A DNA stretch of 64,000 nt from Trichoplax adhaerens (Eukaryota; Placozoa; Uniplacotomia; Trichoplacea; Trichoplacidae): positions 1,910,106 through 1,974,105 of the forward strand of contig NW_002060950.1 of assembly GCF_000150275.1 (NCBI RefSeq), in the 5' to 3' direction. Below the pieces are notes generated by a model that worked only from the letters and a program-made list of their open reading frames with translations, did not search any database and was not told the DNA's origin. Positions 23,015 to 35,600 of the stretch are shown one piece after another. Within the stretch, counting starts at the first letter, position 1, and every line of letters starts with the position of its first letter. The position numbers and the translations under genes are program-made.

Positions 23015-26000
23015 ATGCCTCAGCTTTCTGTGTCAGACTTTTTCAAACCCAGTGCTGGTGGAGCTAAACGTTCAGCTACTCAAGCTGGCAATGATACTAC
23101 ACCTGAAAAGAAAAAACGTGGAGAGGATAAAGGTGGCCTGTCACCTGAACAGCTTAAGCGCATGGATGAAAATCGCGCTAAAGCTTTAAGTAAGTTAATG
23201 GAGGGTAAGAATGCCCGCCTAATGAATTTGATCGGCTCGTCCTGGAAGAAAGTATTGGATTCTGAAATCAACCAGCCATATTGCAGGAAGGTATAGATTA
23301 TCAACAATCTCGAGAACATGCAATCGAAAAAGTTTGTGCAGTGCTTGTGTTTTGCCGATGGAATGATAACAACGTTCTCTGTCTATACAGTACATCAGCT
23401 AGTAGTTCGTGGATTTATCAAATTGCCATCCTTTCAACCCGTAATACGGTGTAATCATGAGCTGTCCCAAATGGCATAAGATATAGTTGTACAGTATAAG
23501 TCTGCTGTAGGTTACGATTGTATACTTTAACATCTCAGAATTAACAGAGACATGTTACTGTGCATGATGAGCTTCTTTATTTGCTTGCAACGATGCTTCA
23601 GCCGCTATCAATGTACTGTATTATTATTAATTATTGTTAGTACAGTACTGTGTTGCATAATAGCTATATAATAATTATGCGTAAATGGTGAGTGTGATTG
23701 AAAATTTTGTTTCAGCTGCTTGACTTTGTAGAGCAAGAAAGGAAAACTGCTACTATTTATCCACCAGGTGATTACATGAAATAGTCATATGATAAGTGAT
23801 TTGCGACCGGCAATTTCTGTGCAAAGTTATTATTGCACTTTTATTCGGGCATGTTTTGCAGCTTACGGTTACGCTACTTTATGCTATACTGGGTAGAGTG
23901 TTAAAGACCTGCATTAATGAGTTGCTTATCAACTCCTCATATTTGTGTCAGTTTCCTGCATGTTATAAACCATCTTCTGTTGATACTTTTGTAGTGGCTC
24001 ATTGTACCCGCTTTGCTTTGTAAAACGTTATATTTTTGGTTAAATCTGAGCTCGTTACATATCTGCAATACTTGCAGGTTCAACGTTTTCTAGATGGAAG
24101 TTAGTAGGCTAAAATTTGGTAGAGTAATTTTAACTTGACAGTTAGCAAGTGTAATGCAGGATTACAGAATTGTTGTACGCACTGCAAAAAATGAATCATA
24201 ATAGATTCTTAGTAACTCCGTTACTCCTGTGCTAACTTTTCACATGATCATAACTATAGCACTACACTGTACATCATCCATTTTTATATGAATATATTAA
24301 TTCATCTATAGAAAATCAAGTATTCACTTGGACGCAAATGTGTACGATTGAAGAGGTAAGTTGTAAATAGTGACTATGTGTGTGTATCATTACGGGTACA
24401 TCAATTACACGATATCTTACGTTTTCATTAAAATCACTGATTTTGTAAGCTAACGGTAACTATAATATCGAAAATACTGTATTAATTCATTGTTTATTTT
24501 TATGGAAACGAAATCTGTAGATCAAAGTTGTCATCCTAGGTCAAGATCCTTATCATGGACCTAAACAAGCACATGGTAAAGCTTTCTTGCATGACTACAT
24601 TTCCAAGTCAGATTGTTTGAATTGTGAAAAATATACGAGAATACTGATTAGCAGTGCATATATTTAAAAATTGAGGTGTAATGTTGTAATACCAATTGTG
24701 TAATCAAGATGTTTAAATCTATTGCAGGATTATGCTTTAGCGTACAGAAAGGTGTTGCTATTCCTCCCAGGTAGACTGACTGTATTAGTGCATCAGTAAA
24801 TAGTTCGCATTGTGCTTCATAATCTTATAGAAGTAGTTATATATGGTTATTGCAGACGCTGAGGTATTTATAATGCAGTCCATTGAAATATTAGTACAGC
24901 GTTCTAATGTAATGCATAGCTACATCAGTAAGTACCTTTTCATAGCATAACTTTACTTAGACCGTGTCGAAATAAATGACGATTGGATATATAAAACAGT
25001 TTTTGTTCAGTTGATGTTGTATGGAGATCTTAAGAATAGTAAACGACTTAAGGTAACTGCGTACAGTTGCGGATAACCTACATAGAAGGCTATAATTTAG
25101 GTCCTTATCCGGTCGCTGACTATTCTACATTTAGTATTAAGCAATGCCGTTCCTAAGGTAAACGTAAGCGAACAAAAACTAAAAAAATATGCACTACATT
25201 TCCTGCAATAGTTTGCGCAATATGTACAAGGAATTGGAACAAGATATCCCTGAATTTCAGGCTCCTTCTCACGGTGATCTTACTGAATGGGCTAAACAAG
25301 GTCCGTGTACTTGTTGTACTGTAATACATGAATGAATTCTAGCTACGGCGAGATATGCTGTAGCAGGCATGCTACATACTAGTTCTGTAGCGTATGAAAC
25401 CATACGATTCGATAGCTGTATAGCTAAAATAAGGATAGTAAATACGTACACGATCACTTACGCTGTCATTTAGTCAATCAGATCTCTAGCAATAATAGCA
25501 TGGTTTTCACTTTTAATAATTTTAAGAGTTTTGTTTACGTTCTTAGGGGTCCTTCTACTGAATGCTTGCTTGACTGTACGCGCTGGACAACCGAATTCTC
25601 ACAAAGACAAGGTTGAAATGTAATTTAACTTATAAAGTAGAGTTTAAATGGTAGAATTTTTGTTGTAAACATTTCTGTTTGACTTATCTATTTATATTTA
25701 AATTTGAGAATAATTGTATAATTCAGTATCCATAATTGTTAAGGGTTGGGAAAAATTGACTGATGCAGTTATTAAGTGGTTAAGCAAGAACTCTCGGCAT
25801 ATAGCGTTCTTACTTTGGGGTGCTTATGCTCAAAAGAAAGGTGCCTCTATAAGCAAGGTTAGTTTATGGACTGAAATATACCTGAGTTGGGACGTTACTC
25901 AGAATTTAACTAGATAGTATTTCTTTAACTAATACGCTGTGGTATTATTACAGGATAAACATTTAATCTTAAAGTGTGCTCATCCTTCACCTCTCTCTGC

Positions 26001-26091
26001 AACACGATTTTTCGGCTGTCGCCATTTCTCGAAAGCGAATGAATACTTGACTAAGAATGGAAGGAAGCCTATCGATTGGGCTAAGCTTTAA
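23015..26091 (+). CDS. UNG: UNG, family 1 uracil-DNA glycosylase, complete, 9 exons
   Basis: Removes uracil from DNA as the first step of base-excision repair. Exons: 23015-23290, 23716-23767, 24312-24355, 24521-24575, 24728-24770, 25212-25300, 25547-25611, 25744-25857, 25954-26091. All phases agree: 876 nt, 291 residues (human isoforms 304 and 313). The N-terminus has a canonical PCNA-interacting PIP box, Q3-x-x-V-x-x-F-F10 (QLSVSDFF), followed by a Lys/Arg patch (KKKR), fitting the nuclear UNG2 form. Catalytic motifs are intact: GQDPYHGP with Asp133 as water-activating residue, VLLLNA with the uracil-contacting Asn192, and HPSPLS with His256 and the DNA-intercalation loop. Other family matches are [32 protein letters not shown] and the C-terminal IDWAKL. 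No mitochondrial alternative start was identified. The Met at 23015 is chosen because the PIP box follows immediately. Confidence 0.97.
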
Positions 26092-26558
26092 TAATTGTAA
26101 AGAAATGTTATTCATCTGTGTATTATCTCACTTCGAATGTATACAAAATTAATAATAGATTTTGATATATAGTTTAAAGCACTTTAATGACCAGCTCCTA
26201 GAATCATCATGTCCTAAAGAGTATAATTCGCCGAGTTAGTAAAAATTCGCTTTGTGAATTTATTTAGATATGAATGTCAAATTTATTGCATAGTATGCTG
26301 TCCTCGTGCTTTATTTTACGTAATCTCGTTTGTTATACGCTTCTGATCAATTTATATCAGTTGTTATTTTAAGATTTATCAAGCAAGCACAATGTTAATC
26401 TACTGATGGTATTTTTAATATTTTAAATCACTTTTATCCTCATTAGCGCCTATTCATGTTTCTGATAAAAAGATTTCCATTGACGATATGTACCTGTAGT
26501 CATAATTTGCACGATTTGTTGATTCAAATTTAATGTTCATTAATTCGTTTATTTACAG

Positions 26559-28159
26559 TCCTAATAGCAATAGTCGAAGCGACTTTTAATAAAAGATTAT
26601 TTAAAGATCTTGATAGTGATATTCCGGTTGATACGTATGTGATCATATTTTAAGAGTACTACTGTGCATGAAATCATAAAAGCTATACAAAATACATTAA
26701 CCTAATTATACCTTTAGAATGCCGTATACCATTTATCTCGACAATGAAATGGTGATAGAGAAAGTAAAAAGCAAATCATACAAAATACACGTATTCATTG
26801 TACGTGTTTCAGCCGTGAGTAAAGAATTAAATCTCAAAGTGTTTAACGAATTTCCGAGCAACGGCAATGAACAAGTATGAGCATTAACGAAATAACTGTA
26901 TGGATTGTCAGAATTTCTGCGGCTCAATATTTATCAAATAAATGAAAGCAAGTCTCATGCAAGATTTGATTCCTTTTAATATAAGATCGCAAAAAATCTT
27001 TAACGCGAAATTAGTGCGCCGTAACAGAAACAGTATTTCCTTAAAGTCTACAACCACTGTATTATCAGATACCGCAATGTGCGGTAATATATCTGTTATA
27101 GTTGATTATGCACGTAAGACCTTTTCTAATATTCTAAATCACGTAAACATATCAGTGTAAGTTATTCTCGATCCACCGTCCACTTCTCTATTCTGGAATA
27201 ATTCATTAAAACGTATATTGGTTGGATTAACCTTTGAGTATTATTCCTAACTTTAATAAACTACATTTGGCATACTCAAAACTATCCTCTTACGGCAAAG
27301 TAACGCCAAGTTATAAATCCTTTAATAAAAATCTACATAATTTATCTGATAGGAATCTATCAAAATTTATCACTCCTAGCTTATAACATAATTAATCATG
27401 TAATTGTGGAGAAAATTCTTATTCCGAACATATATTTAAAAATAAGTAGTTCGTTTTATATGTATGCATCCACTTGAATTGATTTTAGATAAAAAATACA
27501 AGAGACTTATATAATAGCCTACAATTTCATATATTAAGATTCTTTTTTTTTATTCCGTTCTATAGCAGTTTTCGATCATACGCAAAATGTAAAGCGGTGC
27601 CCTTTCGATAATTGGTGATGATCTCCATGATTTGGCGAAGTTACATATAACTTACGTGCTTGGAATCTCTTTCGGGTATTTACTTCGGCGTTATCATTTT
27701 TAATAACTAAACTTATACTAGGAACATGAAAGAAGATTTATGGTATTTTTAATTTACTAATAGCAAGAATTTAATAAGAGTTATTAAGTTGATATTAGTC
27801 ACGTGATAGAAGAGAAAATTTCATTATAATTGTTATGTTTACCATCATCGTTTATCTAAATAATATGTTTGGAGATAATTCTTAGAAACATCTGCACGTT
27901 GAGAATCACGTCAAGGTTAATTAAAATATATCGATCGATTTACAATCTACAATTATCATTATTATATACTTCAATATCGTTACTGAAGCACGGGTGAGGT
28001 ATCAACCGTATTTCAAGTTCAATGCTTGGTCTCTATGCATTTAGTAATTTTAACATGTCATTCTGTTGAGATCAAAATGAGTCTTTCTTTTATTTATCTT
28101 TTTTCTTCTCTCTTAGTTTACACGAGAATTGCAATGCTTTCTTTAACTACATAAGTTGA
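26559..28159 (+). CDS. Candidate spliced gene of unknown function downstream of UNG
   Basis: Candidate exons: 26559-26634, 26718-26874, about 26949-27156, 28117-28159 (stop TGA). The first two join in phase and together read 77 codons without a stop (LIAIVEATFNKRLFKDLDSD, then TMPYTIYLDNEMVIEKVKSK and LKVFNEFPSNGNEQ). The third is open and polar (MQDLIPFNIRSQKIF, ARKTFSNILNHVNIS). It joins in phase across a very good acceptor (ttttttcttctctcttag) to a short last exon ending FFNYIS. The join between exons 2 and 3 is not phase-consistent with the obvious splice sites, and the 5' end is unknown. No domain is recognised. It may be one gene, two fragments, or partly chance. A possible further exon begins after the acceptor at about 26446. 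Confidence 0.35.
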
Positions 28160-28461
28160 TTTATTTTCTACTTAATGTAATAAAACTCTAGGAATAACAC
28201 CATTAATGCTGCAGTCATGATTTCTGTATAGAATAGCCAATGCATGCTGAGATAGCCATCTTTTCATAAACAATGAATTCTTTCTTTAATATAACTATAA
28301 GTTAACTACTGAGTAAATTTTCTTTGCCAGACAATTAACTCTTTCAATGGTAAGGCCCTTTAAAGTATTTTACTTTAACGATTTCAATTGCAAACGATGA
28401 GTCATACTTTCAGATCCAATTTTACATTGAAATAAAGTTGATATTGTTAGAGTATGCAGTT

Positions 28462-28526
28462 GATGAATTAACTTGATGAATTAACTTGATGAATTAACGT
28501 GATGAATTAACTTGATGAATTAACTT
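28462..28526. repeat. Tandem repeat, 5 copies of a 13-bp unit
   Basis: Five consecutive copies of GATGAATTAACTT. Only the third differs, by one base (CGT for CTT), and a decayed sixth follows. The near-identity suggests recent expansion. Confidence 0.95.
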
Positions 28527-29570
28527 AATGAAATTAAGTCAGACTATATTAAACGAAATAAACGTAAATCGTAGAATAGCACCTGAGTCTTTTGACCAAT
28601 TTGAAAGTTAGCTAAAACAAAGTAGCATTAATCTAATGCAGTTAACGAACTAAATAATATCGAATCCAAATATTAATATAAAGAAGAATAACATGCATGT
28701 GGAAAATTTTGTATTACCCTGAAGTCATGATGGTAACCACTACAGCTATAGATCATTTAATAGATTTATATGTTAAACTCAATACCCAGGATCAATCCTA
28801 GGATTGTCCAATTTCGAATATTGATCGCAACCTAACAATAAACAATTGGTGGAACTATGAATAGTTCAAAATGCAATGGATATTACACCGGTGAATGTTT
28901 CACTATGGCGCCTAAATAGTTTAAACCAGTGGGTTACGGAATGAAGGTAAGGTAGTACACTCAGTTAAGTATATTAAATTAGTATTGTCCCCTATATAAA
29001 TTATGGAAATATTTCATAAGAACGCTTCTTTTCCTGCCAAAATCTAAATTTCAAGAATGTCTGCTTTTACATTGATGGAGCTCATTTTGTTTATACGAAC
29101 TTGCGATAAACCTGTGTTATTTCATGTAAAGGCGCGGGTGATAATATAGATACGTAAAGAAACTGCCTTTAGTTTAAATGCTGTGATATAGTAATTAAAT
29201 AAAGTGAAATTCTTAGCGAAAACCTAAAGTTATGGACGGAAGCTACCCAAAACTATTCGCGTGACTGAACGAGTAGATATGAATCGGTCTTGTATGATAA
29301 AATGACGGAAAATTAACAAAAATACGAACGATTCTTCATTACTTAATTAGTAGTATAGATCTAGTAGTATACAGTATTGAATGTATGCTAAGAAGAAAGA
29401 AAGACTATGCATACAATGGAAATGTTGTACGTAGTAAAATGAACTACATTATTATTAGTAATGATAGTGTATACTGCAATAAAGCTTGGCCTGTGATTTC
29501 AATTTTTGAGATTTATAAGATGGTTCAGTCAAGACTTTTTTAGTGGTAATCAAAATTTAAAGTCTTGCAA

Positions 29571-29678
29571 TTAACCACGGATGCCAAGAAAGAAATCTGC
29601 CAAAGTCATGTTGAGGCACAAAATACCGAAACGTGCAACTGTTTTAGGATCTAAATAAGGCGAAGTCACTAAATATCG
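29571..29678 (-). pseudogene. Possible GPCR TM2-like fragment
   Basis: A 35-codon open stretch on the minus strand ends with a stop. It contains ARFGILCLNMTLADFFLGI, which resembles transmembrane helix 2 of class A G-protein-coupled receptors: the N-x-x-LAD pattern with the conserved Asp, preceded by an intracellular-loop-like segment with Lys and Arg. No matching TM1 or TM3 is seen in the flanks, and a stop lies directly on each side. If real, it is an isolated exon or a decayed receptor copy. Chance similarity in AT-rich DNA is a serious alternative. Confidence 0.25.
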
Positions 29679-32600
29679 CTAACTAATTTTAAGTGAAATT
29701 CCACCGCAACAATGTTTCACTTGAATATCGTGGTGTAAACATCTGTTGACATATACTAGCATATCTGCCTTCATTGGCCTGAAAGTTACTATTTTAGATT
29801 TCTTATATCTATTAGTGTTTATATTAATGAAAAGTGTCATAGATTATATTTTATTTACTACGATTACCTTTCAGCCAAGGTTATAACCACAAACAGCATT
29901 TTAGACTATTGCATCATAAAATACTTACTACCTTCATTATGCTTTCATTTTGCAAATGAAAATACGTATACTAATTATGCATTTATATGTTTAGACGATA
30001 TTTTGATTTGAACTCACTATTACGTTAAAGCACCAAATTTTAGATAGTACTAGTAATTGTTGAGCATAAAGTAAACTTTTACAGTAGAAATTGCTAGGCA
30101 GCGTGGTATGGCATAAAGTTAAGCTTTGTACATCTCAAATTAATACCCTAAGTTCGCTATGTATGACAAGAACGGGTAAATGTGATCGATTTCATGCGGC
30201 ACTATAGATTCTTAGAATTAGACCTAATTGAGTTACCTACAACAAATTTGTTGCTATTTGACTAGAGCCCATTTCTTTCCTACTTGTGTAAGGTTTCAGA
30301 TATCTATCTGTAACCAACTACTCTATTTCACGGGAATTATTCTATTCACAAAGATACGTTCCCTAATTTCTGACGGCTCTGAAATCAACACAATGAATGC
30401 AATATCAATTCTAGAACTTTCTTAACTCATCATTAGTGGTATCATCTAAAATTATAATAGCATGTTATTAATTTGTCATTACACGATGGTATGGTGTAAA
30501 TAAGCGAATAGGATATAAACGCTAAGGTCGTAAAGTTTTTACACGGTTACTAGTTGTGTATATATACAGAGTAATGCATAAAAGAATGAAACTTCATCTA
30601 TAGAACCATTCTTTAGCTGGACTTTTCTAAAATCTTCTGTTTGTGGTATCATAGTATCGTCATCATTATGTCATAAATTACAGGCTTATTCCACTAATTT
30701 TCTGAATTACCAACAAAATCAGAGTTTATTAGTTTAGTGATGGCGAAATATCAAAACTGTTATCAATATATTATATAAAATTTAAACTAATCAAAGCTTA
30801 AAATTGAAAGTAATTTCATCTAAGTTGAGTAAATTAAGTTATGCTTTTAAATGGATAGAATGAATAATTTTAGTTTCACGGAAAACGATATTATTTATTG
30901 GATTTTGGTCACATATAGAGACATATAATATGCAACTGACACGCTTTGAAGATTCTAGTTTATGATCTCGCGACTATAATGAGTAAAATACATAAATAGT
31001 TTCACCATTTCTATAAAATTACCCCTTAAATTCACCGAAGTAAAATCAAAAAATGCTCATCTAGTAGAGTTTGATATGCTTATAGTAATTTAATTCGATA
31101 AAGAACTTGTATTAATGTCTATTTTACTAAATCTCTTATGGCTATTAAATATGAAAAATTTAGAAAATAAGTTTTTCCTACGTGCGATATGGTATGAATA
31201 AAGTAGAAAATAGATTTTTCTAGACGGGAATATTAAATATTTTCGTAATGTTTCTATCATGATATCGATAATAATTTAAGTATCGAGCTACATTTGATTT
31301 AATAAATAATAATAATATAACATTACCCGATATCAATAGTGTTCGAACGCCGCATCGCCTCGCTTAGAATTGACGATTGAGATCCAAACCATGTAATCAT
31401 CAAGAGTTTAAGAAGATTTTCTTTATAGTTCGGTGCCAATCACGATGAAATTAATTAAATTACTTTTTTATGACCATCTTTGACGCAATTAAGATAATTT
31501 TGCTATTTCTATGATAGGAGGTAATTACAATTATAGAGGTTCCGATACTAGTAAGGAATGGTTTAATAAATTTGTGATGATTATTAATTCAGACGGCATA
31601 AGGAATTATAAAATATTGGTATCATATGATCGTTCTTCTACTTAACATCCTTCCAACTTATTTAGCACCAAAGTTAGCACGTTTATCGCTTACTCGTCAA
31701 AACAAATTTTATCGCTAGTTTTCACTGATATACCGTGGTATGTCGTAAGCTGTAGTATACGCGTATAATGTCTGACATCTAAACTTTCTATGTGGAGAAC
31801 GGAACTAATTTTAATTCGATAGCGATGATGCTTATGCTAATATGTACAGATTACTTAGAAACTAGAAATACTAACAAGGTTTCACCATTTATTTCGGTTT
31901 AAGCTTTAACATGCGCTCTAATTGTACAATTGCTATTATTTTTTCTTAATATGATTTATAAATTGTTCACTGCAATGTTTTCCAATGGTGTTACAAATGC
32001 GTCCAGGCTTACGACATAAAGCAGTGGCTATTAAATTAAAATTTTAATATATGATAAAATTTATAATGAGCAGTGTATAAAGAATGATTCCTTCTCTTAT
32101 TAGCGTTAAAGATGAAGTAAAAGACAATAGCAAGCCTTAAACACATTTATTTGCTTGTAAAGTCTTATGATTAAAGTACATTTTAGGAATAAATTCCCAA
32201 GATAAACGAGTTGTCTTAGTTTCTTCATCAGTCTTTAAATACACAAACTTATAATCATTCTACTGTGCAATTAGTTCTACCTTGTAAATGATACTATGTT
32301 TTATGATACGACTTTTACGGAATTAAAGTACTTGAAGTTGTTATGATAAAGGCGGTAATGTCAAGCATCGTTCACATTTGAAGTTAGCCGTATAAATTTC
32401 TAGTTCTGATCACGAATTATGATATAAGTGCCTTAATACGACCATCCATGAAATACTTAATTTATTAATAGGCAGTAGTGGAACCTCATTCTTTGCTTGT
32501 ATGCGCTATAAATCATGGAATTGTTCTTGCTGGCCTTAGCTAACTTTATGATTTATAATAAAACCCATTGTAATTATAAATTTATGTCCAACGGCATCTG

Positions 32601-35600
32601 ACATCTAATGGCAAACCCTGTTAATTATAGAATTAATTATTGTCTTTCAGTTTATTCCTTCTAATTCAGGCGGTCATACCCATACCTACAATACAATAAT
32701 ATGAGAGAAAATTATTCTTTATTGAGAGAAAATCTAATTTCCTATATGCTTGCATTTTCATTCGTTTACTAACTGGAAAAATGATTTCATGGTCGTATTT
32801 ACATATATTCTAAAATTGTATGAAAGTTTGATATCGCAACATGTAAGGAATTATCCAACTGCTGTATTACTAATTATGATGGTAGAACACAAAGTAACTA
32901 GAATATTATGATGCTACAGTATAAGTATAGATTGAGGTACACTCATAATTTCGTTATTGCTATATTTTCAGGCTTCAGAACACGTCAAGAAATGTCTATT
33001 ATCTAATTTTTGCAACTCATCGCAAATTCAGTTTGTTGAGATTTCTCGATGAAATACAAAACTATTCTAATCACTTTGCTTTCTGAAGACTTTGGTATAA
33101 TTCTCTTAATCTTTACTAACTCATGTTATCTAGATGTATGATGAACAGTAAGAGCAAAAGTGTTGAATTAGAACTATAGCCTAATTCAACTAGGAATTTA
33201 TATCTGTATATATGGAATGTCCTGATTGAGTTTTAATGTTCAATAAATTACCATAAAGACCTAAGTTGATGAATACAATGAAAACATTTGCTAATAAAGA
33301 ATATGTATGTGATCGAAGATGCGATATTCAAGTAGTTAGAATAAATCACCATACTACAAATATAATTTATATATTTGAATATACTAATTTATTACCGATT
33401 CACAATATGCGCCTAAATCTTTGTATTAGTTGCGTAAGAAGTGATCACACCAATAAAAGATTTGTCACACCTGACAATTTACTTACCTTACCGTAATAAA
33501 GATACAGTTAATTTCATTTTGTAGAGACAATTAAGCATATTCTACATGAAACCAACTTGTACGTTACCAAAATTTAATTTAATGATTACTTTCTTATATT
33601 AGTAATAGGCGGTAAAGGGAGAGAGGTTCCCTATTTCTTATTCGTAATATTGATTATATCATCATAAATATGGATTAATATGCCATTTATGACAATCTAT
33701 TTTAGCCTTGGATAAAACAGTGAGTTTCGTAAATAAGTTTGATTATTTCATAATGTCTTTTTCGATTAGCAATGTAGTAAATATTTAACAAGTATAAACC
33801 CGCAAAAGCAATACTGCAATGATAAAATAAAAATTACTTCAGTCTGTGTAATTGAAAGCTGTCCATTATGATTAGTATTCTAAGTTGACAGTGTCTTCCT
33901 TCTTAAATAATGAAAGATTAATGTCCTATACATACGAATGTATGAATATCATCAATTTAATTTATAGAATTGATAACCCTATACGATTGATTCATTAAAT
34001 TAGAAATATTTGCTTAACATAGATATTGAAATAGAATTATCAGTATATGAAGGAAAAGAATCAGCCAGAAGGAAGGAAATAAGAAACATTACAAAGATAA
34101 AATAATAACGCTATTAGTTTGAAAGTTTAAAGCGAATCGATAAAGAATAATTGGTTATAGAACTAACTTCTCAGTTAATGAAGACGAGGTAATTATTAAT
34201 TTTTTCTACTTTGTCTACTGTCTAGACAATCTCAATTATAATATTATATGCAAAATAATTGCTCCTATCCTTATGACGTAACTTAACACAGATAATACTT
34301 TAGTTTCTCATTGTCATTACTTCAGTGCGGAAAATCTTCTTTACTATCAATAAAACAGAATGATTTATAAGAGTAAACTATTTTTTAGAACTACAAATTA
34401 TATAATAGTATATATCAGATGTCATCATAAATAAAGTTTATATCTTTACCCAAGAGTTTATCTTGGGCTTATATCATTAACTCTAGAGGGCTATTGCGTC
34501 GAGCTGATCTATTTTCCATTCTAGATACATGCCAATTTATTGTATTTACGCACTGAAATTTACTAAATCGTAGTATACTATAATTTTAGGTATGATAATA
34601 TAAAACTTATAGGAAGTGTAATATTAGTTACCAAGGATAATAGTGTTTTAATCTAAGGATTTTGTCTAAATGAAGTAGGAAGGGAGAAGAGAGTACAGCT
34701 ACATCCTGCCGGTTATTGTATCTGGATTTGATTCATCACTTACACATATATTACTACAATAGTGAAAGGAATGGCTCTATCCTCACAGGTTAACGATTAT
34801 TGTTTAAATACTTTACAAAATCTCATTTTGCTAAGATACGATAAGAAAAGAGACGGCTGCATCCTGTAAGATGAAAAAGTTGATTATATCGTTGACATGA
34901 CATATACCCAGGTGGGCTATCCACGTATCGTAATAATGTAGGATATATCGTTCCATCTGAATAATAAGATACTCTATGTTATTATCGACTAAAACTTATA
35001 CAGTTCAAAGCTAAATGAACAAAGTTGATTTGGAATGCTTTCACCATATCATGCTAATTATAACAACGTCTGAAAAGAGAATTCTATTCCATAATACTTT
35101 CAGAAATAAAGGACACGATAAGTTAGCTAGGAAGATATCGTAGTCATTAAAATCAGCTATATCCAGCAGGCTATCGTAGCATTAAATCAAGTTTATTGGC
35201 ATTAGCAACATGCAAAATGTACTTAATAAGAATGCAATAAACAAACAATTTAGATCTTTCATTCATGAATTATTCTCTTACAATCGAGGAAATTTTACCA
35301 CATTAATCTATCTATTTGAAAATTGAAATCATTGTAAGGCTACCAATTGCTACTGGAAAGTTCATTATTAGTTGCTTAAGTTGAATCAGTTACGATTGAT
35401 AGAGATGAAATAACATCAGAAATCATCATCACCTGTATTAGTGTTTTTATTCAGAAATATTAAAGTAAATGGAATGACACCTAACTATTCTGATAATCCT
35501 GTCACTGTCATTTCTTCTTCCATTTATATTTTACTACATGATTGCGCTCAAATAATGTCTTGACACGTTAAATTGTAAATGCTAGAATTCAATTACTATA

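Noticed and set aside
31335-31390. tRNA-like or SINE B box (GTTCGAAC)
   Set aside because: No acceptor stem, anticodon stem or A box at the right spacing; only the eight-base word matches.
33266-33496. 76-codon plus frame with several Cys
   Set aside because: AT-rich composition, no splice sites in phase and no recognisable domain.
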